This document shows positions 1 through 6,060 of a stretch of DNA of 9,879 nt, piece by piece. The stretch spans positions 1 through 9,879 of the forward strand of contig CAMDCH010000082.1 in assembly GCA_945889655.1 (NCBI GenBank), in the 5' to 3' direction. The translations under genes were made by a program, and so were the position numbers. How positions within the stretch are numbered: position 1 is the first letter of the stretch; each line of letters opens with the position of its first letter. This DNA is from SHZT01 sp945889655. GTDB taxonomy: Bacteria; Gemmatimonadota; Gemmatimonadetes; Gemmatimonadales; GWC2-71-9. Under the pieces are notes generated by a model. The model had not been told where the DNA came from, did no database searches, and saw only the letters and a program-made list of their open reading frames with translations.

Positions 1-50
1 ACTTCTCACTTCTTACTTCTCACTTCTTACTTCTCACTTCTTACTTTCTT
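1..50. repeat. Heptamer tandem repeat at the 3' end of the flavoprotein gene
   Basis: Six perfect 7-base units alternate ACTTCTC and ACTTCTT from position 1 to 42, followed by an 8-base variant ACTTTCTT at 43-50. The run continues off the left edge, so its true length is unknown. The flavoprotein stop codon (TAA on the minus strand, 43-41) lies at the last unit junction, so the repeat supplies the stop and the last few codons. The same heptamer recurs at 2839-2863 and 2905-2925. Its function is unknown. Confidence 0.9.
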
Positions 51-1261
51 CCCGCAGCGCCGATGCCAGCCGACTTTCCCGTCGCCCACGCCCAGAGAAA
101 GTTGTATCCGCCAATCGGGCCGAAGGCGTCCAGAATCTCCCCGCAGAGAAACAGTCCCGGCAGCTTGCGGCTCTCCATCGTTCGCGGGTCCACCTCCGCC
201 AGGTCCACGCCGCCACCGGTGACCTCCGCCTTCTGGTATCCCGCATCCCCGGTCCAGGGCAGGGGAGCACGCACCAGCATCTCGATGAGCCGCAGGCGTT
301 CCTCGCGCTTGAGCTGGGCGAGATAACGACCTGGGTCCACGCCGGCGGCCGCGAGCAGCGCGTCGGCGAGACGGTCCGGGACCTGCTCCCGCACGACCGT
401 GCGCACGATGCGTGTGCCGTCCGGCTTGAGCAGCGCCTCCCAGCCCTTGTCGTCCAGCGTCGTCCACCGGACTCGCACCTGCGCGGGCGACGGCGCCGCG
501 GAGCGCACGGCAACGTGCGAGATGTCCAGGACAGACGGTCCGCTGTATCCATGATGCGTGAACAGGAATCCGCCTGTGGCCGTGGTCTTCCGGTCGCCAT
601 CGCGCGCGGACAGCGTCACCGTGAGCGATACGCCTGACAGCTCGGCGAACGGTGCGGGGTCCGCGATGAGTGGCGTGAGTGCCGCGTAGGTCTGGCGGAT
701 CGTATGACCCAGGCGTTCCACGATGCCGAGCCCGATTCCATCGCTTCCCGTGTTGGGAACGGACAGGCCGCCGGTCGCAATCACGACGGCGTCGGCATCG
801 ACGATCTCGCCTTCATCGACCACCACCCGCCACCCGCTACCCGCCACCCTGATATCCCGTACCGTCGAATTGAAACGCAGTGTTGCCCCCGCCTCACGCG
901 CGACCCGCAGCAATCCGTCCCGGATGTCCCGCGCCTTGTTCGAGACCGGAAACATCTTCTGCGATTCCTCTTCGACCTTGAGAGGGATCCCGACTTCGTC
1001 TTCGAAGAACGCGACCTGTTCCCGCAGCGGCCACGAGCGGAGCATGTTGCGGAGCGAATGCGGGGACGAGTCGGTGACGAACCGCGCCTCGTCGAGCCGC
1101 GCGGGCAGCACGTTGCACCGCCCACCGCCGCTGATCATGATCTTCTTCCCACCTTCGGCGGTGCGCTCGATCAGCAGTGTTTCCGCCCCGGCGCGTGCCG
1201 CAAAGATGGCTGCCATCGAGCCGGCGGCCCCCGCGCCGATTACGGTTACGCGGCGTCGCAC
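41..1261 (-). CDS. BaiN/HI0933-family NAD(P)/FAD-dependent oxidoreductase
   Basis: This 406-residue flavoprotein belongs to the HI0933/YhiN/BaiN family, cytoplasmic FAD enzymes whose physiological substrate is mostly unknown. Visible motifs are the N-terminal FAD Rossmann signature GAGAAG (residues 9-14), the family-typical ISGGGRCN (43-50), an ATGG motif (162-165), the central block FLFTHHGYSGPS (232-243), and the C-terminal FAD-contacting stretch with GEILD, GGYN and WAWATGKSAG near residues 374-399. Length is normal for the family (about 390-420). The start is GTG (1261-1259). A stop lies in frame just upstream (1279-1277) with no other start between, and no Shine-Dalgarno is visible. It is transcribed divergently from glnA across about 130 bases. 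The last codons and stop fall at the edge of the heptamer repeat. Family assignment is secure. The reaction is not: annotation as an aminoacetone oxidase or a bile-acid enzyme would be over-reading. Confidence 0.9.
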   Translation of the reverse strand: MRRRVTVIGAGAAGSMAAIFAARAGAETLLIERTAEGGKKIMISGGGRCNVLPARLDEARFVTDSSPHSLRNMLRSWPLREQVAFFEDEVGIPLKVEEESQKMFPVSNKARDIRDGLLRVAREAGATLRFNSTVRDIRVAGSGWRVVVDEGEIVDADAVVIATGGLSVPNTGSDGIGLGIVERLGHTIRQTYAALTPLIADPAPFAELSGVSLTVTLSARDGDRKTTATGGFLFTHHGYSGPSVLDISHVAVRSAAPSPAQVRVRWTTLDDKGWEALLKPDGTRIVRTVVREQVPDRLADALLAAAGVDPGRYLAQLKREERLRLIEMLVRAPLPWTGDAGYQKAEVTGGGVDLAEVDPRTMESRKLPGLFLCGEILDAFGPIGGYNFLWAWATGKSAGIGAAGRK

Positions 1262-1392
1262 AGGGGGCCGATAAAGTCAATTGGCATGATATTTAGGCTT
1301 GGCATTGCACCCTTTACGTTACCATGTACGTCAACTAGTGTAGTGCCAGCAGGATGTGCCCCCCACCAACAATGTCGAAGGAGCAGACCCTT
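1262..1392. promoter_or_regulatory. Divergent intergenic region, flavoprotein and glnA
   Basis: This AT-richer gap must hold the promoters of both divergent genes. It contains TTGGCA twice (near 1280 and 1301), but neither has a convincing -10 at 16-18 bases. A good Shine-Dalgarno GAAGGAG (1377-1383) lies 9 bases before the ATG at 1393 and decides the glnA start. I could not identify a promoter with confidence, nor a nitrogen-regulator or sigma-54 site. Confidence 0.4.
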
Positions 1393-2823
1393 ATGACCGA
1401 CCTCCGCGATTTCCTGGAGATCCCGTACGAGAAACTCGAAGAAATGAACCTCGCTGCCAAGAAGCAGCGAACCGATCGGGTGGCTCCGGACAAGATCCAG
1501 GAAGAGCGGATGAAGTATCTGAAGGACACCAAGGGCATCAAGGCCGTGACATTGTGCTTCACGGACCTCGAAGGCCGCTTCCAGATGCTCGACTACGACA
1601 AGAAGTTCCTGCTCGACTCGGCCGACAACCTCACCTTCGACGGCTCGTCGATCCGCGGCTTCTCGCGCCAGCAGGAGTCCGATCTTCGCCTCGGCATCGA
1701 TTGGGGCGCGTTCTATTCGCTTCCCTCGGACGTTTTCGGCGCCGGCAAGGTCCTGGTGATGGGCGAGGTGCTCGAGCGTGATGGCGAGCCGTATGCCGCC
1801 GACATGCGCGCCCGGCTCAAGCAGTATGGCGACAAGCTGTTCAAGAAAGATGGTACCGTGATGTTTGCCGCGAACGAGATCGAAGGCTTCCTGTTCAAGG
1901 GACAGGATGCGGAGCGGCATTACCACGAGACCGGCAAGTTCGAGTTCATCTCCACCGGCGGCTACTACCACTCGCTGCCCGGCGACTCGCTGCGGGGCTT
2001 CATCGACACCGCCGCCGAGGTCCAGCGGGCGATGGGGTTCAACAACGAGAAGGATCACCCCGAGGTGGCGCCGTCGCAGTTCGAGATGAACTACAGCTAT
2101 TCCGAGGCGGTCATCGCGGCCGACCAGGTCCAGCTCTACAAGCTGCTCTCGCGACAGGTGGCCGCGCGCATGGGCCTGACGGCCAGCTTCCTCCCCAAGC
2201 CGATGACCGGCATCAACGGTAACGGCATGCACACCAACGTCTCGGTGGCAAAGAAGGGGAAGAACCAGTTCTGGGACAAGGACGGCCAGGACGAGCTCTC
2301 GGTGTCCGGCTGGGAGTTCATCCGCCGGATTCTCTCGAACGGCGCCGAGCTCTGCCTGGTGATGAACTCCAGCGTGAACTCCTATCGCCGTCTCGATCCG
2401 CACTTCGAGGCACCGAACCAGATCAAGGCGTCGCCCATCGATCGCGGCTCCATGATCCGGATTCCGCTGGGGAATGAGCGGTCCAAGCGGGTCGAGGTCC
2501 GCTCGATCGCGCCCGATGCGAACCCCTACATGGCGATCTACTCGATCTTCCGCACCGGCCTCGAGGGCCCGCAGCAGGAGGAGGACGAGAACAAGCGCAG
2601 CCGCACCCGGTTCCTGTCCGACAACATTTACGACGCGATCCGGCTGTTCAAGGGCAGCTCGTTCCTCAAGGAGATCCTGGGCGAGGACGTGCACAGCAAG
2701 TTCGCCGACCTCAAGCAGGCGCAGGCCGACCGCTGCCCGAAGGCCCTGGGCACGATGGTGAAGCCGGCCGAGATCCAGTTCCATCACGAGGTGACCAACC
2801 AGTACCTCTGGACTCAATTCTAG
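1393..2823 (+). CDS. glnA: Glutamine synthetase, type I, with shortened C-terminal regulatory region
   Basis: The enzyme makes glutamine from glutamate, ammonia and ATP and is the entry point of nitrogen assimilation. The 476-residue product shows the beta-grasp motif FDGSSIRGF (82-90), metal-binding NEIEGFLF (161-168), APSQFEMNYSYSEAV (226-240), the ATP/substrate motif NGNGMHTNVS (275-284), NSYRRLDP (329-336) and RVEVRSIAPDANPYM (366-380). Two features differ from E. coli GlnA. About 45 charged residues precede the first core strand, against about 10-15 in E. coli. After SDNIYDAI (409-416) the usual LPPEEAKEIP-like adenylylation loop and its following linker are missing, so control by the usual adenylyltransferase is doubtful although Tyr413 is present. 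In-frame ATGs at 1354 and 1372 would add 13 or 7 residues; 1393 is preferred for its GAAGGAG at 9 bases. A terminator follows at 2861. Function is near certain; subfamily placement is open. Confidence 0.95.
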   Translation: MTDLRDFLEIPYEKLEEMNLAAKKQRTDRVAPDKIQEERMKYLKDTKGIKAVTLCFTDLEGRFQMLDYDKKFLLDSADNLTFDGSSIRGFSRQQESDLRLGIDWGAFYSLPSDVFGAGKVLVMGEVLERDGEPYAADMRARLKQYGDKLFKKDGTVMFAANEIEGFLFKGQDAERHYHETGKFEFISTGGYYHSLPGDSLRGFIDTAAEVQRAMGFNNEKDHPEVAPSQFEMNYSYSEAVIAADQVQLYKLLSRQVAARMGLTASFLPKPMTGINGNGMHTNVSVAKKGKNQFWDKDGQDELSVSGWEFIRRILSNGAELCLVMNSSVNSYRRLDPHFEAPNQIKASPIDRGSMIRIPLGNERSKRVEVRSIAPDANPYMAIYSIFRTGLEGPQQEEDENKRSRTRFLSDNIYDAIRLFKGSSFLKEILGEDVHSKFADLKQAQADRCPKALGTMVKPAEIQFHHEVTNQYLWTQF

Positions 2824-2838
2824 GCCGACGCTGCGGTT

Positions 2839-2927
2839 GAAGTGAGAAGTAAGAAGTGAGAAGGCGCTGCGGGTCGAACCCACAGCGCCTTTTCACACCC
2901 ATCCACTTCTCACTTCTCACTTCTCAC
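2839..2927. repeat. Heptamer-repeat inverted arms around the glnA terminator
   Basis: The left arm (2839-2863) carries heptamer units in the GAGAAGT orientation. The right arm (2905-2925) carries three perfect ACTTCTC units. Positions 2842-2863 pair with the right arm with one mismatch in 22, so RNA from here could form a long outer stem enclosing the terminator hairpin. The units match those at 1-50. Confidence 0.9.
2861..2893 (+). terminator. Rho-independent terminator after glnA
   Basis: AAGGCGCTG (2861-2869) pairs with CAGCGCCTT (2883-2891). One C/A mismatch follows, then GGGT/ACCC closes a CGA loop, and the 3' side ends in TTTT (2890-2893). It lies 38 bases after the glnA stop. An A-rich left flank might also allow weak function on the other strand. 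Confidence 0.85.
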
Positions 2928-2962
2928 TGCATCTTGTAAGAGCGCCCCTCAAGGACGGTCAC

Positions 2963-3853
2963 ATGCGATGCCCAATATTGGCGATGACCTTCACGTTGTT
3001 AGTTGCCGCCTCGCGCCCTGCGTCGGCGCAGCGCGTGATGCTCGACTCGATTGCCACCGCGGATACCTCGTTGCACCACGAGGTCCGCACGCGCGACGGT
3101 TCGCGATTCGTCGGCCGCGTGGTCAGCGTGTCACCCGACAGCATCGGCATGGTACTGCGGTCGGGGCCCGTTACGCTGGCGCGCGGCCAGGTCAGGGAAG
3201 TTCGGCAGTTTGGTGCTGCGAGCCTGCACAACGGCGAGTACTGGGCGGAGAATCCCAATCCGACACGGCTGCTCTTTTCGGCGACGGCCTATTCCCTCAG
3301 GCGCGGCAGCGGATACTACTGGAACTCGTGGATACTGTTGCACGGATTCGCGGTTGGTGTGACCGATCGGTTAACCCTCGGGGGCGGCTTTTCGCTCGTG
3401 CCGGGCATTGGTATCGAGAACAACTTCTTCTTTGTCACCCACAAATTGACGCTCACCGGCGGCACCGGTCCGCAGGTCGCCGTGGGCGCACTCGCCGGTT
3501 TCTTCCCTGGTATAGGCTCGAACGGCGATGGAGGGTCGCTCGGGATACTGTACGGCGTTTCATCTCTCGGAACGCGCGAGAACAACCTCAGCCTGGGCCT
3601 GGGGTGGGGATACGTCGAGAGCAACATTGCCGATAGACCTGTGATTATGGTGGGCGGGCAGGCGCGCGTGTCACGCCGCCTGGCGCTTATCTCGGAAAAC
3701 TGGTTTGTGCCTGGGGACGGGTACAATGGCGTGCTCTCGTACGGGTTCCGCTTCCTCGGTGACAAACTGAGCGTCGATCTGGCTTTCATCAACTCGCTGG
3801 AGAACGCGATATTCCCCGGAATTCCGTGGCTTGGTTTCGCCGTGAAGTTCTGA
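2963..3853 (+). CDS. Secreted protein, probable outer-membrane beta-barrel
   Basis: I do not recognise this 296-residue protein as a named family. Residues 1-22 look like a Sec signal peptide: Arg2, a hydrophobic core, and a PASA-Q cleavage site after Ala22. Residues about 43-82 form a beta-rich segment of pattern DGSRFVGRVVSVSPDSI then GPVTLARGQVREV, resembling small Sm-like modules in exported proteins. From about residue 100 on, alternating hydrophobic and glycine-rich stretches (for example LTLGGGFSLVPGIGI) and many aromatics suggest transmembrane beta-strands. The chain ends in FAVKF with a terminal Phe, as expected for an outer-membrane barrel handled by the BAM machinery. The start at 2963 has AAGGA (2951-2955) 7 bases upstream; the in-frame ATG at 2984 would shorten the signal peptide too far. 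It sits alone between two terminators. Transport or enzymatic function cannot be assigned. Confidence 0.75.
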   Translation: MRCPILAMTFTLLVAASRPASAQRVMLDSIATADTSLHHEVRTRDGSRFVGRVVSVSPDSIGMVLRSGPVTLARGQVREVRQFGAASLHNGEYWAENPNPTRLLFSATAYSLRRGSGYYWNSWILLHGFAVGVTDRLTLGGGFSLVPGIGIENNFFFVTHKLTLTGGTGPQVAVGALAGFFPGIGSNGDGGSLGILYGVSSLGTRENNLSLGLGWGYVESNIADRPVIMVGGQARVSRRLALISENWFVPGDGYNGVLSYGFRFLGDKLSVDLAFINSLENAIFPGIPWLGFAVKF

Positions 3854-3889
3854 CCTCACCCCTGTCCCCGCTCCCTTCCGGGAGCGGGG
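3854..3889. repeat. REP-like palindrome, left copy
   Basis: CCCCGCTCCC (3866-3875) pairs perfectly with GGGAGCGGGG (3880-3889) around a TTCC loop. The preceding CCTCACCCCTGT gives the element its one-sided tail. It begins directly after the TGA of the beta-barrel gene. The 22 bases 3854-3875 are the exact reverse complement of 4011-4032. Confidence 0.9.
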
Positions 3890-3907
3890 GACGGCAACGC
3901 AACCTTT

Positions 3908-3980
3908 GAGTTCTGCGACTGCAAAACGGGCCCGGGATCTATCCCGGGCCTTTTCTTGTTGGGTCTCGCTCGCAGAACTC
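3908..3980. repeat. 11-bp inverted repeat around the convergent terminator
   Basis: GAGTTCTGCGA (3908-3918) and its exact complement TCGCAGAACTC (3970-3980) flank the terminator hairpin. They form the middle layer of a nested palindromic structure between the convergent genes. Confidence 0.8.
3923..3954. terminator. Bidirectional terminator between convergent genes
   Basis: GGCCCGGGAT (3929-3938) pairs perfectly with ATCCCGGGCC (3941-3950). It is flanked by AAAA (3923-3926) on the left and TTTT (3951-3954) on the right, so each strand reads as a GC stem followed by a T tract. It would end both the plus-strand beta-barrel transcript and the minus-strand biotin operon. Confidence 0.85.
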
Positions 3981-3996
3981 TGACTCGGTTAACGTG

Positions 3997-4032
3997 CCCC
4001 GCTCCCGAAAGGGAGCGGGGACAGGGGTGAGG
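3997..4032. repeat. REP-like palindrome, right copy in opposite orientation
   Basis: CCCCGCTCCC (3997-4006) and GGGAGCGGGG (4011-4020) form a perfect 10-bp stem closed by a GAAA loop, followed by the tail ACAGGGGTGAGG (4021-4032). It is the mirror of the element at 3854-3889, with a different loop. It lies 13 bases beyond the bioA stop. Confidence 0.9.
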
Positions 4033-4045
4033 GCAAACGCTCCCG

Positions 4046-5416
4046 TCAGGGAGAGGCGATAGCGGTGAGGTTCAACACCTCTTCTATCCCGTCAAACACC
4101 CGGTGCACTTCGTCATTTGTGATGATGTATGGTGGCATAACGTAGATCACGTTGCCGAGCGGGCGGAGCAGGATATCCCGCGCCAGGAACTCCCGATACA
4201 GCTTCGGCCCGAGCTCGCTCAGGTAGCCGCCACCCGCGTCCAGCTCGATGGCGGCAATCCCACCGATTCCCCGTGCTTCCCGCACCCCATTTGTGCCGCG
4301 CAAGTCATCCAGCCGTTCGTTGAAGACCTGCTGAAGTTCCGCAACACGCGCGAGGCGTTTCTCTTCGTCGAAGAGCCGCAGGCTCTCCAGGGCAACCGCA
4401 CAGGAGAGCGCATTCCCGGTGAACGAGTGGCCGTGAAAGAGCGTCTTGTCGCGGTCTTCACTGAGAAACGCCTGATAGATACGCTCGGTGCAGAGTGTGG
4501 CGCCGAGGGGGAGGTACCCCCCGGTCAGCGCCTTGGAGAGACACATGATGTCGGGCGAAACCAGCGCGTGCTCGCAGGCGAACATCTTGCCCGTCCGGCC
4601 GAACCCCGTCATCACCTCGTCGGCGATGAGCGGGATGCCCAGCTTGGCGGTCACCTCGCGGACGTGCCGCAAGTACGCAGCCGGCCAGATCCGCATGCCG
4701 CCGGCTCCCTGGACCATCGGCTCGATGATCACCGCCGCGACGCGGTCCCCTTCATCGCGCAGAATCTGCTCGATGCTGGCGGTGCATTTCGACCCCGGGC
4801 TTGCGCCTGGGGTTGGCGACAAGTCCGCATCGACCCGGCATTCGGGCACGAGGGTTCCTACCGGACTCCCGTCTTCGTAGTGGGCATGGGCGAACCGCAC
4901 CTCGAAGAGGAGCTCACGGAACTTCGCGTTGAATGCCGAGGTGCCGCTTGCAGCCATCGCGCCGAACGTGTCGCCGTGGTAACCCTGTTCGAGTGCGACG
5001 AAGAGCGTCCGGTTGGTCTCGCCGCGGTTCTTCCAGTACTGCCACGCCATCTTGAGCGCGACCTCCACCGCGGTCGAGCCGTCGTCCGAGTAGAAGACGC
5101 GGTCGAGGCCGGCGGGCGCGCGCCGGGACAGCTCGGCCGCGAGCAGCGCCGCCGGCTCGTGGGTGAAGCCGGCGAAGATCGCCTGGGAGAGTCGCGCACC
5201 CTGCGCCGCACGTGCCTGGTTGAGCCGGGGATGGTTGTGCCCGTGGATGTTCACCCACCACGAGGAGATGGCGTCGAGAATCTTTCGCCCACCGGTGGTG
5301 TGCAGGTAGACGCCCTGGGCCCCCGCCAGTGGAGTCGGCGGCGGCGCCGTGAGCATCTGGGTATACGGGTGCCAGACATGCGCGCGGTCGAGCGCGACCC
5401 AGCCGGGTTCCTTCAC
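4046..5416 (-). CDS. bioA: Adenosylmethionine-8-amino-7-oxononanoate aminotransferase
   Basis: BioA converts KAPA to DAPA, the third-from-last intermediate of biotin synthesis, using S-adenosylmethionine as amino donor and pyridoxal phosphate as cofactor. The 456-residue protein has HVWHPYTQ with Tyr18, SSWWVNIHGH (51-60), the cofactor region GYHGDTFGAM (145-154), VIIEPMVQGAGGMR (229-242), ADEVMTGFGRTG with Asp266, the Schiff-base lysine Lys295 in SKALTGG, and Arg418 in LLRPLGN for the substrate carboxylate. This set matches E. coli BioA and separates it from other class III aminotransferases. It is some 25 residues longer than E. coli BioA (about 429). Much of the excess lies near residues 185-212, where a GC-rich palindrome is translated as part of SPTPGASPGSK. 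The start is GTG (5416-5414), overlapping the bioD stop in GTGA, which suggests translational coupling. No separate Shine-Dalgarno is evident. Confidence 0.96.
   Translation of the reverse strand: MKEPGWVALDRAHVWHPYTQMLTAPPPTPLAGAQGVYLHTTGGRKILDAISSWWVNIHGHNHPRLNQARAAQGARLSQAIFAGFTHEPAALLAAELSRRAPAGLDRVFYSDDGSTAVEVALKMAWQYWKNRGETNRTLFVALEQGYHGDTFGAMAASGTSAFNAKFRELLFEVRFAHAHYEDGSPVGTLVPECRVDADLSPTPGASPGSKCTASIEQILRDEGDRVAAVIIEPMVQGAGGMRIWPAAYLRHVREVTAKLGIPLIADEVMTGFGRTGKMFACEHALVSPDIMCLSKALTGGYLPLGATLCTERIYQAFLSEDRDKTLFHGHSFTGNALSCAVALESLRLFDEEKRLARVAELQQVFNERLDDLRGTNGVREARGIGGIAAIELDAGGGYLSELGPKLYREFLARDILLRPLGNVIYVMPPYIITNDEVHRVFDGIEEVLNLTAIASP
4793..4812. repeat. REP-like palindrome inside bioA
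   Basis: CCCCGGGC (4793-4800) pairs with GCCTGGGG (4805-4812) around a TTGC loop, with one G-T wobble. It lies within the coding sequence and encodes roughly residues 202-208, in a region that is variable and longer than in E. coli BioA. Its layout (4-base loop, C-rich left side, G-rich right side) resembles the intergenic REP-like elements at 3866-3889 and 3997-4020, but the sequence differs. Confidence 0.6.
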
Positions 5417-6060
5417 GAGAGGTGACGGCGGAGGTGGCCCGCGCGGTCGAAATCCTTTGCGGTCCGCGCGAGGTTTCTGCGTGTCAGTGCCTTCAGCGGC
5501 TCCACTTCGGCAATGACCGGCACTCGCCCCAGCACTTCGATGGCCTGCCTGTTTTCCGGGTTGCGAGGTCCGTTCATCACGACGCCGGCTATGGGGACCC
5601 GTCGCTCCCGCAGGGCTTCCAGCGTGAGCAGCGTGTGGTTGATGGTGCCCAGTGTGCTGCGGGCGACCACGAGGGCAGGGAGACGAAGGTCGCGCGCGAA
5701 ATCGGCGAAGAAGTAGCCCCGCTCGTTGAACGGAACCATGACGCCGCCGATGCCCTCAACCACGATGGGGCCCGGTACGGTCTCCTGCACGATCTTCCAG
5801 GCGCCCGTCAAGGCGGGACGTGTGATGTGCTCACCAGCGAGTCGGGCCGCGAGATGCGGTGAGACGGGCTGCCGGTACACGCGAAATTCGGGCAGCGCCG
5901 GTCGGCCAGTCCAGCGCTCAATATCAGCCGTATCGCGTCCATCGACGGAGCCGGTTGCCACGGGCTTCCAGTAGGTCGCTGTGGAGTAGCGCAGGAGCAG
6001 CAGCGCACCGACGACGGTCTTTCCGACTTCGGTGTCGGTTCCGGTGACGAGCAGACTCAT
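5413..6060 (-). CDS. bioD: Dethiobiotin synthetase
   Basis: BioD closes the ureido ring: DAPA, CO2 and ATP give dethiobiotin. The 215-residue product has the P-loop GTDTEVGKT (7-15), the DAPA/phosphate-contacting KPVATG with Lys32, the Mg-binding VEGIGGVMVP with Glu102 (Ile replaces the common Ala after the Gly), and ARSTLGTINHTLLT further on, all typical of BioD. Length is close to E. coli BioD (about 225). The ATG at 6060-6058 overlaps the bioF stop in ATGA, and its own stop overlaps the bioA GTG. Because the bases just upstream belong to the bioF tail, initiation probably relies on ribosomes finishing bioF. Confidence 0.96.
   Translation of the reverse strand: MSLLVTGTDTEVGKTVVGALLLLRYSTATYWKPVATGSVDGRDTADIERWTGRPALPEFRVYRQPVSPHLAARLAGEHITRPALTGAWKIVQETVPGPIVVEGIGGVMVPFNERGYFFADFARDLRLPALVVARSTLGTINHTLLTLEALRERRVPIAGVVMNGPRNPENRQAIEVLGRVPVIAEVEPLKALTRRNLARTAKDFDRAGHLRRHLS

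Noticed and set aside
1..50. CRISPR-like array from the heptamer runs
   Set aside because: Units are 7 bases with no spacers, and there are no cas genes in the window.
1275..1315. Sigma-54 promoter upstream of glnA
   Set aside because: Two TTGGCA motifs suggest a -24 element, but no GC at the required spacing forms the -12 element.
1246..2883. Minus-strand open frame of 545 codons across glnA
   Set aside because: It is the antisense of the conserved glutamine synthetase gene. Its translation is compositionally biased (Leu, Val, Arg, Glu, His) with no motif, as expected for a shadow frame in GC-rich DNA.
4103..5425. Plus-strand open frame of 440 codons across bioA
   Set aside because: Antisense shadow of bioA, which has full catalytic motifs in the other strand. 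No start signal or domain is visible.
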